A stretch of DNA of 64,000 bases, taken from NCBI RefSeq assembly GCF_000741215.1, contig NZ_JGYX01000002.1:186001-250000 (forward strand), in the 5' to 3' direction. Made by a program: the position numbers and the translations under genes. Below the pieces are notes generated by a model that was not told the origin of the DNA, did not search any database, and worked only from the letters and a program-made list of their open reading frames with translations. Origin of the DNA: Bifidobacterium pullorum subsp. gallinarum (GTDB lineage Bacteria > Actinomycetota > Actinomycetes > Actinomycetales > Bifidobacteriaceae). Of the stretch, positions 11,273-21,589 are shown piece after piece (position 1 is the first letter of the stretch; each line of letters begins with the position of its first letter).

Positions 11273-13990
11273 TCACATGGACAGGGCGTCCTGCGTCGGC
11301 GCGCTGGAGGTCAGGCTGTCGGTTTCGCCGCGGATGAACGCCAGCACCGCGGGCAGGTCCTGCGGCTGCACCAGCACCTGGCGGGCCTTCGAGCCCTCCG
11401 AGGGACCGACGACGCCGCGTGATTCCAGCAGGTCCATCAGGCGCCCCGCCTTGGCGAACCCGACGCGCAGCTTGCGCTGGAGCATGGAGGTCGAGCCGAA
11501 CTGCGTGGTGACCACCAGCTCGGCGGCCTGCAGCAGCACATCCATGTCGTCGCCGATCTCCTCATCCGGCTCCAGGGCGTGCTTCTCGGCGTCCTTGGCC
11601 ATCTGCTCGATATCCTCACGGTAGTGCGGCTTGCGCTGCGTGCGCACGTATTCCACGGCCTTGCGGATCTCCGACTCCGACACCCACGAGCCCTGCACGC
11701 GGATCGGCTTGGCCGAACCCATCGGCAGGAACAGGGCATCGCCCTGGCCGATCAGCGTCTCGGCACCCACCGTATCCAGGATGACGCGGGAATCGGTGGC
11801 CGATGACGTGGCGAACGCCAGACGCGAGGGGATGTTCGCCTTGATCAGGCCGGTCACCACGTCCACCGACGGACGCTGCGTGGCCAGCACCAGATGCACG
11901 CCCGCAGCTCGCGCCAACTGGGTGATGCGCTGGATCGAGCTCTCCACATCGTTCTTGGCCACCATCATCAGGTCGGCCATCTCGTCGACCACCACCAGCA
12001 GGTACGGGTACGGGGCGACCTTGCGGTTCGAACCGGCGGGGGCATGCACCTTGCCGGCCCTCACGGCCTCGTTGAAATCCTTGACGTGGCGGAACCCGAA
12101 GAACTCCAGATCGGAGTACCGGGCGTCCATCTCCTTGACCACCCACTCCAACGCCTGCGCGGCCTTCTTCGGATCGGTGATGATCGGGGTGAGCAGATGC
12201 GGGATGCCGGCATAGGCGGAGAGCTCCACGCGCTTGGGATCGACCAGGATCATGCGCACCTGTTCTGGGGTGGCGCGCATGATGATCGAGGTGAGCATCG
12301 AGTTGACGAAGCTCGACTTGCCCGAACCGGTGGCGCCGGCGACCAGCAGGTGCGGCATCTTGGTCAGGTCGGCGGTCACGAAATGGCCCTCGACGTCCTT
12401 GCCGATGCCCGCCAGCATCGGGTTCGGGTCGTTGACGGCGTTGTCGGAGCGCAGTACGTCGCCCAGGTGCACGATCTCGCGATCGGCATTCGGGATCTCG
12501 ATGCCGATCGCCGACTTGCCCGGAATCGGCGACAGGATGCGCACATCCGAGCTCGCCACGGCGTACGCGATGTTCTTCTGCAGGTTCGTGACCTTCTCGA
12601 CCTTCACGCCGGACCCGAGCTCCACCTCGTACTGGGTCACGGAAGGTCCGCGCAGGAACCCGACGACCTTGGCGTCCACGTTGAACTGCTGGAACGTGGA
12701 GGTCAACGCCTGGATCACCCGGTCGTTGGCCGGGGTGCGCGCCGCATGCGGCTGCCCCTTGGCCAGCAGGTTCAGATCGGGCAGACGGTACGGGGCGTTC
12801 TGCGCCGCCGGGGCGCCGTCGTCGCCCGCCGCCGGCTCGTCGGCGATCTCGCCGGTCTGCGGGTCCACGGTCATCTCGCCGTCCTCCCCGATTGAGGCCC
12901 ACGGGTCGGATTCGGACAACGGACGTGTCATGTCGTCGACCGGCAGCACATGCGTGGCATCCACCGGCGCATGATTCGAGTTCATCATCACCGCCGTTTC
13001 GTCCGCGGCCCTGCCTGCGGACGACACCGTGCGCGCGCCGTCCGACGCGGGCGCGCCCAGCACGCGGGTCTCGGCGGCGTCCCCATGGCGACTGGCCGCA
13101 TGGTCGAACGGATCGTCGCCCTCGTACCGTTCCAGCGTGCGATCCGTGCGCTTGCCCGACGCCTTGGAGAACAATCGGGAGAACCAGCCCTTCCTGACGG
13201 ACCGGGAGCCATCGGTACCGTCATCGTCGCCGTCATGCGAGGGAACCCCTTCGGCGAACGACAACGTGCCATCCCCCACACGCACCTCGTTCGGGAACTG
13301 CGGTCGCTCGTCCGCCTGCTGATTGCCGCGGACCCTGTCCATCACGGATCCAACCCGCTGCGGCACATCGGTGACATGCGTACGGGTGATCAGCAGCAAC
13401 GAGAACAGGCCCACGATCACGAACACCGCGATCGCGAACGCCTCGGACAGACCCCAAGCCAGGGGGGATCCGAGGACGAAACCGAGCAGGCCGCCGGCGC
13501 TCTGTATCGCGCCGATGTTGAATCCGGGCACGTCGGCGATCAGCGCCACATCGATGATCGAACAGATCGACCACATCAGCAGCACCCAGCCGGCCAGCAC
13601 ACGCGGATTGCCCGAATCCTTGCCGGAGTTGCGCATCAGACGGACCGCCACGATCACCAGCACCACCGGCACCACCACGCTCATCACGCCGAACAGGCCC
13701 GAAGCCACGGCGTGGAGGAACACCCCCAGGGGCCCGTTGACCCGGAACCATTCGGAGGCGCAGAAGCACACGGCCAGCACCAGCATGAGGAAGCACAGGC
13801 CATCACGGCGGTAAGCGGGATCGTATTCGCCGACGCCGGTCAGCGAGCGGACCGCGGAGCCCATGCCCCGGGGCACCGCCAACAGGACGCGTTTCCATAC
13901 CGGCTCCGCAGGCGGCTGCGACTGGGCCGCGCGACCGTTCCGACCCTTGGCGCGCTTGGTGGTTTGAGAGGAGGAATTGGTTCGTGCCAT
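11273..13990 (-). CDS. ftsK: DNA translocase FtsK/SpoIIIE
   Basis: FtsK is the septal DNA pump that clears chromosome ends and activates Xer recombination. The 905-residue protein has four N-terminal membrane helices (about 60-230), a variable acidic linker (to ~440), then the motor: Walker [25 protein letters not shown], Walker [14 protein letters not shown], and [13 protein letters not shown]. The C-terminal gamma winged helix ([20 protein letters not shown]) reads DNA polarity signals. Start MARTNSSSQ at 13988-13990. There is no Shine-Dalgarno sequence, and TACAAT lies 10 nt upstream. A Xer recombinase, its classical partner, is at 50870. Confidence 0.95.
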   Translation of the reverse strand: MARTNSSSQTTKRAKGRNGRAAQSQPPAEPVWKRVLLAVPRGMGSAVRSLTGVGEYDPAYRRDGLCFLMLVLAVCFCASEWFRVNGPLGVFLHAVASGLFGVMSVVVPVVLVIVAVRLMRNSGKDSGNPRVLAGWVLLMWSICSIIDVALIADVPGFNIGAIQSAGGLLGFVLGSPLAWGLSEAFAIAVFVIVGLFSLLLITRTHVTDVPQRVGSVMDRVRGNQQADERPQFPNEVRVGDGTLSFAEGVPSHDGDDDGTDGSRSVRKGWFSRLFSKASGKRTDRTLERYEGDDPFDHAASRHGDAAETRVLGAPASDGARTVSSAGRAADETAVMMNSNHAPVDATHVLPVDDMTRPLSESDPWASIGEDGEMTVDPQTGEIADEPAAGDDGAPAAQNAPYRLPDLNLLAKGQPHAARTPANDRVIQALTSTFQQFNVDAKVVGFLRGPSVTQYEVELGSGVKVEKVTNLQKNIAYAVASSDVRILSPIPGKSAIGIEIPNADREIVHLGDVLRSDNAVNDPNPMLAGIGKDVEGHFVTADLTKMPHLLVAGATGSGKSSFVNSMLTSIIMRATPEQVRMILVDPKRVELSAYAGIPHLLTPIITDPKKAAQALEWVVKEMDARYSDLEFFGFRHVKDFNEAVRAGKVHAPAGSNRKVAPYPYLLVVVDEMADLMMVAKNDVESSIQRITQLARAAGVHLVLATQRPSVDVVTGLIKANIPSRLAFATSSATDSRVILDTVGAETLIGQGDALFLPMGSAKPIRVQGSWVSESEIRKAVEYVRTQRKPHYREDIEQMAKDAEKHALEPDEEIGDDMDVLLQAAELVVTTQFGSTSMLQRKLRVGFAKAGRLMDLLESRGVVGPSEGSKARQVLVQPQDLPAVLAFIRGETDSLTSSAPTQDALSM

Positions 13991-14000
13991 AACGCAACAG

Positions 14001-14006
14001 ATTGTA
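14001..14006 (-). promoter_or_regulatory. Candidate -10 of ftsK
   Basis: Minus-strand TACAAT is 10 nt before the ATG, implying a leader of only about 3-4 nt. Confidence 0.4.
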
Positions 14007-14109
14007 CAACCCGGCACGGTCGCCGCCGGACGGGAACCGTCAACGCGCACCCCATCCGCGCAGATTCGCGACACACGACGCAGGACGCATGATTCCGCGC
14101 CCGCGCCGC

Positions 14110-14115
14110 TATCAT
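14110..14115 (+). promoter_or_regulatory. Candidate -10 of the Fic-family gene
   Basis: TATCAT is 6 nt before ATG 14122. The gap CGGAGT contains a partial Shine-Dalgarno sequence too close to the start to be standard. Confidence 0.4.
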
Positions 14116-14121
14116 CGGAGT

Positions 14122-14850
14122 ATGACTCCAGCGGAACGTGCGAGCGCAGTCGCATTTGCACTGAAGAACTGCGCGTTGGATTCAATGGCGCCGAGCGACG
14201 CGACGATGCGGGTGACGGCGCGATACGAGTACGGGGATATCGACGTCTCCCGATTGCTCGACGATGCGGACGACGACCGCAGCAGCGCGGTGTTCGTGCG
14301 TACGATCGTGCTGGCCGAACGCCGTTGGCCGGCCACCACCGACCTGGACGAGTTGCGGGCCATCCACCGGGGACTCTTCGAGGGGGTGTTCAACGACGCC
14401 GGACGGCTGCGTACCCGCGACACCACACGGGAGGACACCGAGGACCGGGCGCGCGCGAAGAATCCAGAGGCGTTCTTCCCCGCCAATCTCATCGAAACCG
14501 GGGCGTTGAACATCGCCACCGAGCTGGCGGACAAACGAAACCTGCGCAACCTGGACCGCGGCGATTTCATCCGGCAGCTGGCCCACATCTACGACGAGCT
14601 GGGCTACCTGCACCCGTTCAAGGGCGGCAACGCGATGACGCTGCGCATCTTCGCCTCGCGGCTCGCGCACGATGCCGGATGGGATCTGGACTGGGGCCCG
14701 GTGGACCGCGAACTGTACCGGACGGCCAAGCACGACGCCTACCGCGGCCAGACCACGGGCTTCGAACGCATGTTCGATCTGATGGTCAGACCGGCGAACC
14801 CGACGCGCGTGTTCCTCATCGCCGGTTGGGATCAGGGCCCCGCCCACTGA
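14122..14850 (+). CDS. Fic-domain protein with divergent catalytic motif
   Basis: This 242-residue protein has the Fic fold region from ~75 to ~230: [15 protein letters not shown], an [20 protein letters not shown] helix, then the loop [12 protein letters not shown] at 164-175. Fic enzymes normally carry HxFx(D/E)GNGRxxR and AMPylate proteins. Here His164, Gly169, Asn170 and Arg175 are kept. The acidic metal ligand is Gly168, the second Gly is Ala171 and the first Arg is Met172. Full AMP transfer therefore looks doubtful, and another nucleotidyl or phospho-transfer, or a non-catalytic role, is possible. No neighbouring antitoxin is seen. It converges on miaA. Confidence 0.8.
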   Translation: MTPAERASAVAFALKNCALDSMAPSDATMRVTARYEYGDIDVSRLLDDADDDRSSAVFVRTIVLAERRWPATTDLDELRAIHRGLFEGVFNDAGRLRTRDTTREDTEDRARAKNPEAFFPANLIETGALNIATELADKRNLRNLDRGDFIRQLAHIYDELGYLHPFKGGNAMTLRIFASRLAHDAGWDLDWGPVDRELYRTAKHDAYRGQTTGFERMFDLMVRPANPTRVFLIAGWDQGPAH

Positions 14851-14866
14851 ATCCCCGTTCGTTCGC

Positions 14867-14914
14867 CGTCGTGCGACTCCGCCGCGCGTCGACGCGTGCC
14901 GGAGTCGCACGACG
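14867..14914. terminator. 48-bp near-perfect palindrome between convergent genes
   Basis: Two 24-bp arms (14867-14890 and 14891-14914) match at 22 of 24 positions with no loop. The outer 15 bp (CGTCGTGCGACTCCG) pair perfectly. It sits between the Fic gene stop (14850) and the miaA stop (14955). It is likely a bidirectional transcription end or cruciform. Confidence 0.6.
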
Positions 14915-14954
14915 ATGACGCTATCGCCCCTTCTTGGCAGGTATCAGCGGAGCA

Positions 14955-15953
14955 TCAGGCGGCGATGTCGCCGAGATGGTGCTGCGTGTACGCGTCGGCC
15001 TGGGCGTCGATGGCGTCGTAGTCGCCCGCATCGGCGTGGTCAACGACGGCCATCGCGTTGGACACCAGATCCGGGTTCTGCGCGCGCAGCCAATGAATGC
15101 GCGGATCACGTCCGAACCATCCCATCTGCTTGCGGGCCAGCCGCTTGGTCTTCTGAGCGATGTCAGCGAACGCCTCGTTCTCGCTCCACAGGCCGTCCAG
15201 CGCGTCGATTACCTGCTGGTAGCCGAGGGCGCGGGAGGCGGTCGCCCCCAGTCGCGGCCGCAGACGCCGCACCTCATCCACGAACCCGTCCTCGCGCATC
15301 CGTGCGGTCCGCAGGTCGATGCGCCGATCCAGCTCCTCGCGGGGCAGATCCAGGCCGATCTGCACGCTCGGAATCACATACCGGTACCGCGGCAGGCTCG
15401 CCGAGTACGGGCGGCCGGTGATCGCGATGACCTCCAGCGCGCGGATCGTGCGGCGCGGGTTGCGCGGATCCATGCGGGAGGCCGCCACCGGATCCTTGGC
15501 CCTGAGCTCCTCGAACAGGATCCCCGGCCCTTCGGTTTCGGCGCGATGCTCCAGCTGCGCCCGCACGTCGGGGTCGGTGCCGGGGAACGAGATGTCGTCG
15601 ATCGCGGCGCGCGCGTACAGTCCGGAACCACCCACCAGGATCGGGCGGATGCCGCGGGATTGCAGATCGGCGATGCAATCGCGGGCCAGCGTCTGGAACC
15701 GTGCCACGCTCATCGCGTCGTCGGGGTCGACGATATCGATGAGATGGTGCGGCACCGCCGCCAGTTCCTCCGGTGAGGGCTTCGCCGTGCCGATATCCAT
15801 GCCGCGGTACATCTGGTAGGCGTCCGCGTTGACGATTTCGGCCCGTTCGCCGCGTTCGGCGAGGGCCCGCGCGATGGCGATGCCCAGGCCTGTCTTGCCG
15901 GAGGCGGTGGGGCCGACGATCGAGACGACGCGGGGGCGGTCAGTGGCGCACAT
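14955..15953 (-). CDS. miaA: tRNA dimethylallyltransferase
   Basis: MiaA adds dimethylallyl to N6 of A37 in tRNAs reading UNN codons. The 332-residue protein begins with the P-loop GPTASGKT at 14-21, followed by [18 protein letters not shown] (core [12 protein letters not shown]), [21 protein letters not shown], and RRTIRALEV. The ATG at 15951-15953 lies inside the end of miaB, giving a 14-bp overlap. The two are consecutive enzymes of the ms2i6A37 pathway and are almost surely one operon. A 12-residue upstream extension to 15989 is open but lies wholly within miaB. Confidence 0.95.
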   Translation of the reverse strand: MCATDRPRVVSIVGPTASGKTGLGIAIARALAERGERAEIVNADAYQMYRGMDIGTAKPSPEELAAVPHHLIDIVDPDDAMSVARFQTLARDCIADLQSRGIRPILVGGSGLYARAAIDDISFPGTDPDVRAQLEHRAETEGPGILFEELRAKDPVAASRMDPRNPRRTIRALEVIAITGRPYSASLPRYRYVIPSVQIGLDLPREELDRRIDLRTARMREDGFVDEVRRLRPRLGATASRALGYQQVIDALDGLWSENEAFADIAQKTKRLARKQMGWFGRDPRIHWLRAQNPDLVSNAMAVVDHADAGDYDAIDAQADAYTQHHLGDIAA

Positions 15954-17400
15954 GGTAGGTCTGGCCGGCTTTCGGATTGGGATCGGCAATCAGATTGTGC
16001 CGGGCGGCATGGGTGACCGTGGCGGTCACGAAATCGCCGACCTCGGGCATCGGCTCGCCTTCGGGCACGCCGACATGCACCAGCACGCCCGTCCGCTCAC
16101 GGCCGGTCACGCGATGCGTGGCGGCGTCCTTCTTGCCATGGGTGCCGGTGATCATCACCTCCACGTCGCGTCCCTCGAACTTGGCCATCTCCTCCTCGGT
16201 GATGCGCTCCTGCAGTGCGACCAGGCGTTCGAACCGCTCCTGCACCACGTCCTTGGGCACCTGTTCCATCGCGGCCGCGGGCGTGCCCGGGCGCGGCGAG
16301 TACTCGAACGTGAACGCCGACGAGAACCGGGCCTCCTCCACGATCCGCATCGTCTCCTCGAAGTCCTCCTCGGTCTCCCCCGGGAACCCGACGATGATGT
16401 CGGTGGAGATCTGCGCATCGGGCATCGCCTCGCGCACCTTGCGCAGGATATCCATGAACTTCGCCGTGCGGTAGGAGCGGCGCATGGCACGCAGGATGCG
16501 GTCGGAACCGGACTGCAACGGCATGTGCAGCTGGTGCATGACATTCGGGGTCTGCGCCATCGCGGCGATCACGTCGTCGGTGAACGCGGCCGGATGCGGC
16601 GAGGTGAACCGGACGCGCTCCAACCCCTCGATCGTGCCGCAGGCGCGCAGCAGCTTGGAGAACGCGTACCGGTCGCCGATGCCGTAGCCGAACGAGTTCA
16701 CGTTCTGCCCCAGCAGCGTGACCTCCTTGGCGCCCTGCTCCACACAGCGGCGCACCTCGTCGAGGATGTCGCCGGGGCGGCGGTCGTGCTCCTTGCCGCG
16801 CGTCGTCGGCACGATGCAGAACGTGCAGGTGTTGTTGCACCCCACCGAGATCGACACCCAGCTCGACACCTTCGAGGCGCGCACGGCCGGCAACTGGCTC
16901 GGGAAATAGTCGAGTTTGTCGACGACCTCCACCTGCGGCTCGCCGGTGGCGCGATGCTGGTCGAGCAGACGCGGCAGCGAACCGATGTTCTTGGTGCCGA
17001 ACACGGCGGCGACCCACGGGGCGCGCCGGGCGATCCGCTCACGATCCAGCTGGGCCATGCACCCGCCCACGGCGATCTGCAAACGCGGGTTGCGGCGGGT
17101 CAGTTCCGCCCATAGCCCCACCGTGCCGTACATGCGTTCCGCCGCGTTCTCGCGCACGGCGCAGGTGTTGAGCACAATCAGATCCACGTCCTTGTCGGCC
17201 ACCTGCTGCTCGGTGGCCGGCACATAGCCATCCTGCTCCAGCACGCCGGCGATGCGCTCGGAATCGTGCACGTTCATCTGGCAGCCGAGTGTGTGAATGG
17301 CATACACGCCTTTGCCGCGCTCGCCGGCCGACACACGCGGGTCGGCGGCATCGGCCTGCTTCGAGGCGCGCTCCGCCTCGGTCATCATCGCTTCATCCAT
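15940..17400 (-). CDS. miaB: tRNA-2-methylthio-N6-dimethylallyladenosine synthase
   Basis: MiaB is the radical-SAM enzyme that thiomethylates i6A37 made by MiaA. The 486-residue protein has the N-terminal UPF0004 domain with its three cluster cysteines (GCQMN, NTCAVRE, GGCMAQ). The radical-SAM core carries CNNTCTFC, and a C-terminal TRAM domain follows (about 420-480). The start is taken as ATG 17398-17400 ([11 protein letters not shown]), 8 nt from a TAGCAT -10 hexamer; ATG codons five and six are alternatives. The frame stays open about 58 codons further upstream, but that overlaps the divergent alarmone synthetase and is rejected. Confidence 0.95.
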   Translation of the reverse strand: MDEAMMTEAERASKQADAADPRVSAGERGKGVYAIHTLGCQMNVHDSERIAGVLEQDGYVPATEQQVADKDVDLIVLNTCAVRENAAERMYGTVGLWAELTRRNPRLQIAVGGCMAQLDRERIARRAPWVAAVFGTKNIGSLPRLLDQHRATGEPQVEVVDKLDYFPSQLPAVRASKVSSWVSISVGCNNTCTFCIVPTTRGKEHDRRPGDILDEVRRCVEQGAKEVTLLGQNVNSFGYGIGDRYAFSKLLRACGTIEGLERVRFTSPHPAAFTDDVIAAMAQTPNVMHQLHMPLQSGSDRILRAMRRSYRTAKFMDILRKVREAMPDAQISTDIIVGFPGETEEDFEETMRIVEEARFSSAFTFEYSPRPGTPAAAMEQVPKDVVQERFERLVALQERITEEEMAKFEGRDVEVMITGTHGKKDAATHRVTGRERTGVLVHVGVPEGEPMPEVGDFVTATVTHAARHNLIADPNPKAGQTYHVRH

Positions 17401-17408
17401 GAAACCCC

Positions 17409-17414
17409 ATGCTA
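17409..17414 (-). promoter_or_regulatory. Candidate -10 of miaB-miaA
   Basis: Minus-strand TAGCAT is 8 nt before the miaB ATG. It is part of a compact divergent promoter pair with the -10 at 17443-17448. Confidence 0.4.
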
Positions 17415-17442
17415 ACCGAGAGCTCGGATTGACGGACGGGGC

Positions 17443-17448
17443 TATGAT
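17443..17448 (+). promoter_or_regulatory. Candidate -10 of the alarmone synthetase gene
   Basis: TATGAT is followed by 7 nt (GGTGACC) and GTG 17456. It overlaps the two ATG codons that would otherwise be picked as starts. Confidence 0.45.
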
Positions 17449-17455
17449 GGTGACC

Positions 17456-18181
17456 GTGATACTTGACCGACACAGCCGATTGAACTCCGCCGAACTCGAG
17501 GCGCGCCTGAAGGCGACGAACTTCGGCGACGGGCAATTCCCCGTGGACCAGATCACCGAATTCGTCAATCTCATGCAGGTCTACGAGGGGGCGATGTATG
17601 AGATCAGCACCAAGCTGGAGGTGCTCGACGAGGAGTTCCAGGTGCGGTTCTCGCACAACCCGGTGCACCACATCGAGCGCCGTCTCAAGTCGATCTCCTC
17701 GATCCTGGGCAAGCTCGAGCGCCGCGAACTGCCGAAGACGGTGGAATCCATCAAGGACAATCTCTTCGACGTGGCCGGCGTGCGCGTGATCTGCAACTAC
17801 CGCGACGACGTGTACTCGGTGTCCAACTACCTGTCCGCGCAGTCGGACATCCAGGTGCTGCGTGTCAAGGACTACATCAAGAACCCCAAGCAGAACGGGT
17901 ACCGCAGCCTGCACGTCATCTACGCGGTGCCGGTGTTTCTCTCGTCCGGCGCGCACTACACCCCGGTGGAAGTGCAGTTCCGCACCATCGCGATGGATTA
18001 CTGGGCCAGCCTGGAGCACGCGCTGCGGTATAAGACCGACCTGCCGGACGTCAAGCTGAGCGAGCATTCGCAGACGCTGCTGGACTGCGCGCGCAGCCTG
18101 CAGAACATCGAGGTGCAGATGCAGAACATCCACCGGGACATCAACGGCGCGCCGCAGGTGGACGAGGCCCCGCACTCCTGA
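17456..18181 (+). CDS. RelA/SpoT-domain small alarmone synthetase
   Basis: This protein should transfer pyrophosphate from ATP to GTP or GDP to make (p)ppGpp. It contains only the synthetase domain, with no HD hydrolase, TGS or ACT domain, so it is of the small-synthetase type. Visible motifs are [29 protein letters not shown], the substrate loop [15 protein letters not shown] and the catalytic EVQFRT. With GTG 17456 as start ([10 protein letters not shown]) it has 241 residues. ATG at 17444 or 17447 would add 4 or 3 residues, but those ATGs lie within a TATGAT -10 hexamer. It is divergent from miaB with about 55 bp between starts. Regulation is not visible. Confidence 0.85.
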   Translation: MILDRHSRLNSAELEARLKATNFGDGQFPVDQITEFVNLMQVYEGAMYEISTKLEVLDEEFQVRFSHNPVHHIERRLKSISSILGKLERRELPKTVESIKDNLFDVAGVRVICNYRDDVYSVSNYLSAQSDIQVLRVKDYIKNPKQNGYRSLHVIYAVPVFLSSGAHYTPVEVQFRTIAMDYWASLEHALRYKTDLPDVKLSEHSQTLLDCARSLQNIEVQMQNIHRDINGAPQVDEAPHS

Positions 18182-18339
18182 CGCCGCGTTATTGCACCGC
18201 GTTGCCGTACGGCGTTGCCGTGCCGTGCCGATTGCCAAGATTCTGTGCCCGCGGCGGAATTCTTCACCATTCGTTCAGCATCTCCCCGTACGATGGGGGA
18301 AATGCCGGCCATCCGGCCGGGTTGTTCCAAGGAGTGATG

Positions 18340-19152
18340 ATGACTTTCGGCCAACAGCCGCAAGGCGGCAACGGCTATAACCAGCAGCCGCAGAACCAGT
18401 ACCAGTACAACGCGCAGCAGTCGTACGCCTATGCGCCCAACGGCACCGCCGCCATCAACGCCCAGGCGACCTACGCCTTCGAGGAGGCGCAGCGCATCTC
18501 CGTCACGAAGGCCTATGGCGAGATGACCATCGGTCTGGTCATCACGGCCGTGGTGGCCGTGCTCGCGCAGATGAGCGGCGCCTATGTGGCGTTCCTCCAG
18601 GCCACCGGTCTGATCGGGTTCATCCTGTTCGCCGTGGTGCAGGTGGGTCTGGCCGTGTTCCTCGGCGCCCGCATCATGACGATCAAGTCGAGCACCGCCC
18701 GCGTGATGTTCTACGTGTATTCCGCGTTGATGGGCTTCACACTGAGCTCGATCTTCATGATCTACGACCTGGGCTCGATCGGTCTGGCGCTGGGCATCTG
18801 CGCGGCGTTCTTCTTCGTGCTCACGATGTTCGGCATGACCACCAAGATCAACATGCTCAAGGCCGGCCCGATCCTGTTCGCTGGCCTGGTCGTACTCATC
18901 GTGGCAGAGCTGCTGCTGACGTTCCTGTTCCCCGGGGATACGATGCTGATGGTCGTCTCCGCGATCGGCCTGGTGCTGTTCGCCGCCATGACCGTGCATG
19001 ACGCCCAGCAGACGCGCGCCATCTTCAACGAATACGCCGGCTACGGGCCGGAGATGATCAAGAAGGTCTCGATCATCTGCGCGCTGAACCTGTATCTGGA
19101 CTTCGTGAACATCTTCCTGTACATTCTTCAACTGCTGGGCAACAGGGACTGA
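18340..19152 (+). CDS. Bax inhibitor-1/YccA family membrane protein
   Basis: This 270-residue protein starts with a Gln/Asn-rich cytoplasmic tail (PQGGNGYNQQPQNQYQYN, about 5-45). About seven membrane helices follow. A BI-1 pattern is visible in VMFYVYSALMGFTLSSIF, in TVHDAQQTR with its acidic residue between helices, and in a final ALNLYLDFVNIFLYIL helix. Family members modulate ion leak and protease quality control, but the bacterial role is poorly defined. AAGGAG at 18329-18334 places the start at ATG 18340; ATG 18337 is the alternative. A short hairpin CCGGCC-ATCC-GGCCGG lies just upstream of the ribosome-binding site. Confidence 0.88.
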   Translation: MTFGQQPQGGNGYNQQPQNQYQYNAQQSYAYAPNGTAAINAQATYAFEEAQRISVTKAYGEMTIGLVITAVVAVLAQMSGAYVAFLQATGLIGFILFAVVQVGLAVFLGARIMTIKSSTARVMFYVYSALMGFTLSSIFMIYDLGSIGLALGICAAFFFVLTMFGMTTKINMLKAGPILFAGLVVLIVAELLLTFLFPGDTMLMVVSAIGLVLFAAMTVHDAQQTRAIFNEYAGYGPEMIKKVSIICALNLYLDFVNIFLYILQLLGNRD

Positions 19153-19200
19153 CCTGACCCGCCATGACGGTGGCGGATGTTCGAGACGTCGCCGTCGCCG

Positions 19201-19232
19201 TAGGGGCCGCATCCATCCGGATGCGGCCCCTA
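19201..19232 (+). terminator. Intrinsic terminator of the BI-1 gene
   Basis: A 14-bp perfect stem (19201-19214 with 19219-19232) has a 4-nt loop, followed by TTCGTTTC. Confidence 0.85.
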
Positions 19233-19400
19233 TTCGTTTCGGTACGGCACACAGACGTTCCTCGGCGCATATAACGACGAAACGCCGACGGAACGATCGG
19301 ATGACGATAATCGCCATGTCCGATACGATGACCCATGGCTGTTCCGCGGCATCGCCGCGGCACCCCCATTCATCCCCCTGCCTTCGTTCAAAGGACCGCC

Positions 19401-20585
19401 ATGACCTCCATCCGTCGACCGCGCGCCCTAGCCTGCATAGCCCTGCTGGTGCTGTTGGGCTTTTCGCTGGGATTCTCCGAATTCACCGTCATCGGCATCG
19501 AACCCGAACTCGCCGAGGCATTCGACGTGCCGCTGGCCCGTGTGGGCGAACTCATCAGTTTCTTCTCCGTGGCCTACGCGGTGCTCACGCCGCTGCTGGC
19601 CGTATCGACCGGCCGATTCAAGCGGTTCACGCTGCTGATCGTCTATGTGACGCTGTTCTGCGTCTCCAACATCATGATGACCTTCGCGCCGACCTTCGAG
19701 GTGCTGCAGGCCGCCCGCATCCTGCTCGGCGCGGTCTCGGGCGCCCTGCTGGCCGTCGGTGTGACGTTCATTCCCGAGCTGGTGGGCGTGCATCGCATGT
19801 CGATGATGATCTCGGTGGTGTATGCGGCGTTCTCCGTGGCGATGGTGGTGGCCACGTCGGTCGGCAAGATCGTGGCCGAGGTGCTGAACTGGCATGCGGT
19901 GATGATCATCGCGCTGGTGCTGGCGCTGGCGGTCAGCGCGGCCATGCTGGCGGTGCTCCCCCGGCACGGTTCGACCGATGAACCGTCCACGGTTCGGGAA
20001 CAGGCCGGACTGCTGACGGAGCCGCAGATCCTCGTCGGCATCGCGATCTTCCTGTTCGGCGTCGGCTCGGTCTACGTGTTCTACGGGTACGTCACCCCGT
20101 ATCTGGAGGATGTGCTGGGCATGGACGCGGTCGGCGCGAGCATGACCCTGATGGTGTACGGCGTCATGTGCTTCGTCTCCAACCTGATCTCAGGCTGGGT
20201 GGATCTGAGATACGGCATGAAGGCGCTGCTGGTCGTGTTCCCGGTTCAGGCGCTGTTCATGGTGGCGCTGTTCATGGTCAGCCCGGCCATGCCGTGGTCT
20301 CTGGTGCCGGTCATGCTGGTGGGCCTGTCGATGTATGTGGTCTCGGTTTCCTGCATCTCGCTGTTCATGCGCGTGGCGCGCGAACGCCATCCGAAGGCGA
20401 TGGTGCTGGCCAGCTCGCTGGAGCCGATGGCGTTCAACATCGGCATCGCCTTCGGCACGGCCATCGGCGGCGCCGTGGTCTCCGGCCCGGGATTGCGGTA
20501 CGTCGGGCTCGTCGGGGCGCTGTTCTCATTGGTGGCGGCCGGATTCGTGCTGCTGACGCTGCTCATTGACCGCAAAGTGCGATAA
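19401..20585 (+). CDS. MFS transporter, DHA1 (AraJ-like) family
   Basis: This 394-residue protein has twelve predicted membrane helices. It shows the DHA1 start pattern (GFSLGFSEFTVIGIEPELAE) and motif A near the 2-3 loop (LLAVSTGRFKRFTLL, lacking the usual GxxxDRxGR strictness). A long cytoplasmic loop at ~190-210 separates the two halves. The family comprises sugar and drug efflux carriers; the substrate cannot be read from sequence. The ATG at 19401-19403 follows AAAGGAC with 7-nt spacing. It is monocistronic, bounded by terminators on both sides. Confidence 0.85.
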   Translation: MTSIRRPRALACIALLVLLGFSLGFSEFTVIGIEPELAEAFDVPLARVGELISFFSVAYAVLTPLLAVSTGRFKRFTLLIVYVTLFCVSNIMMTFAPTFEVLQAARILLGAVSGALLAVGVTFIPELVGVHRMSMMISVVYAAFSVAMVVATSVGKIVAEVLNWHAVMIIALVLALAVSAAMLAVLPRHGSTDEPSTVREQAGLLTEPQILVGIAIFLFGVGSVYVFYGYVTPYLEDVLGMDAVGASMTLMVYGVMCFVSNLISGWVDLRYGMKALLVVFPVQALFMVALFMVSPAMPWSLVPVMLVGLSMYVVSVSCISLFMRVARERHPKAMVLASSLEPMAFNIGIAFGTAIGGAVVSGPGLRYVGLVGALFSLVAAGFVLLTLLIDRKVR

Positions 20586-20594
20586 AAAACCGAC

Positions 20595-20622
20595 GTTGCC
20601 GGAATACGGCTATTCCGGCAAC
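20595..20622. terminator. Intrinsic terminator, best on the minus strand
   Basis: A 12-bp perfect stem (20595-20606 with 20611-20622, GTTGCCGGAATA) has a CGGC loop. The minus strand continues GTCGGTTTTTTATC, a classical T-run ending the DUF5067 gene. It sits 9 bp past the plus-strand MFS stop and probably serves both. Confidence 0.85.
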
Positions 20623-20627
20623 TCGAT

Positions 20628-21407
20628 TCATAGCTCGAAAGCATGGGAGATCATCGGCGCATCATCGTCAAACGAAATCAGATCGCTCACTTGGACCTCC
20701 ACAGGTGAGGAATCCTCCAGCACGTAACCAAGTGATACGGTGCCGGTAGCGCCTGGCTGCAGTTCGGCAAGATACGAGTTCGCATCGTATCCTTCCGGAG
20801 CATCCACGTAGATGGCCGTCTCCAGTCCATGGCCGTTCTGGAAAACGCTCGTTTGCAGCACCGATGCGAACGATGTGTTGGAATCCGTCGTGTTCGTCCA
20901 TTCGAGCGTCACCAACACGGTGGGATTGCCCTCATAATCGTTCCCGCTGGATACCGCGGATACCAGACGTACATGAGCGGATTGCAGATCCCCTTCCGAA
21001 TCCTGAACCGGCGCAGCCTCAGTTTCTCCATCCTCAACGCCCGAGGCATCCGCGCCCTGCTCCTGCTGGGAAGAGCCGGCACCCAACGCATCGTCGATAG
21101 CATCGACCGCAGCCTGTTGCATAGCCAAAGTGATGACGATACCCAGCACCGACAACACCAACGCAACAACCGACAGCACCTTGCCATCCCGCTTGCCGCG
21201 AAATGCGGCCACGGTGCCGACAAGTGCCAACACGGCACCGACGAATCCCAACACAGCCGCGGCATTGTTGATGATTGGTATGAAGCTCAGTATCACGGCG
21301 ATGATGCCGAGAATCAACCCCACAACGCCACATATCGTGATGCCTCGATTGGCTCGTTGTCCCGATCCCACATCCGCCACGGGCTGCGGTGTTCCATGCT
21401 CATTCAT
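20628..21407 (-). CDS. DUF5067 domain membrane protein
   Basis: This 259-residue protein has a short polar start, three closely spaced hydrophobic helices (about 22-97, GITICGVVGLILGIIAVILS and onward) resembling DUF4190. An acidic linker follows (SSQQEQGADASGVEDGETEA). An extracellular beta-rich domain of ~130 residues ends the protein, with the DUF5067 look (VLVTLEWTNTTDSNTSFASVL, LQPGATGTVSLGYVL). Such domains are common in Bifidobacterium surface proteins; function is unknown. The ATG at 21405-21407 follows GAAGGAAA. It is divergent from the histidine kinase gene, and a role in its signalling is conceivable but untested. Confidence 0.75.
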   Translation of the reverse strand: MNEHGTPQPVADVGSGQRANRGITICGVVGLILGIIAVILSFIPIINNAAAVLGFVGAVLALVGTVAAFRGKRDGKVLSVVALVLSVLGIVITLAMQQAAVDAIDDALGAGSSQQEQGADASGVEDGETEAAPVQDSEGDLQSAHVRLVSAVSSGNDYEGNPTVLVTLEWTNTTDSNTSFASVLQTSVFQNGHGLETAIYVDAPEGYDANSYLAELQPGATGTVSLGYVLEDSSPVEVQVSDLISFDDDAPMISHAFEL

Positions 21408-21589
21408 GTTGTTTCCTTCTTTCTCGTCGCCTTCGGTGAAACGAATATCATGAACCCGAATAGGTACGATTGTCACGCTACGAGATAGCGCAGGAAACCG
21501 ATACTGGACGAACGGTCATTTCCGTTCGCCCTTTCGGGCAATCGGTTATGCCCCGCCGCACCATGGCGAATCGCTGGAGGATGCCGATA

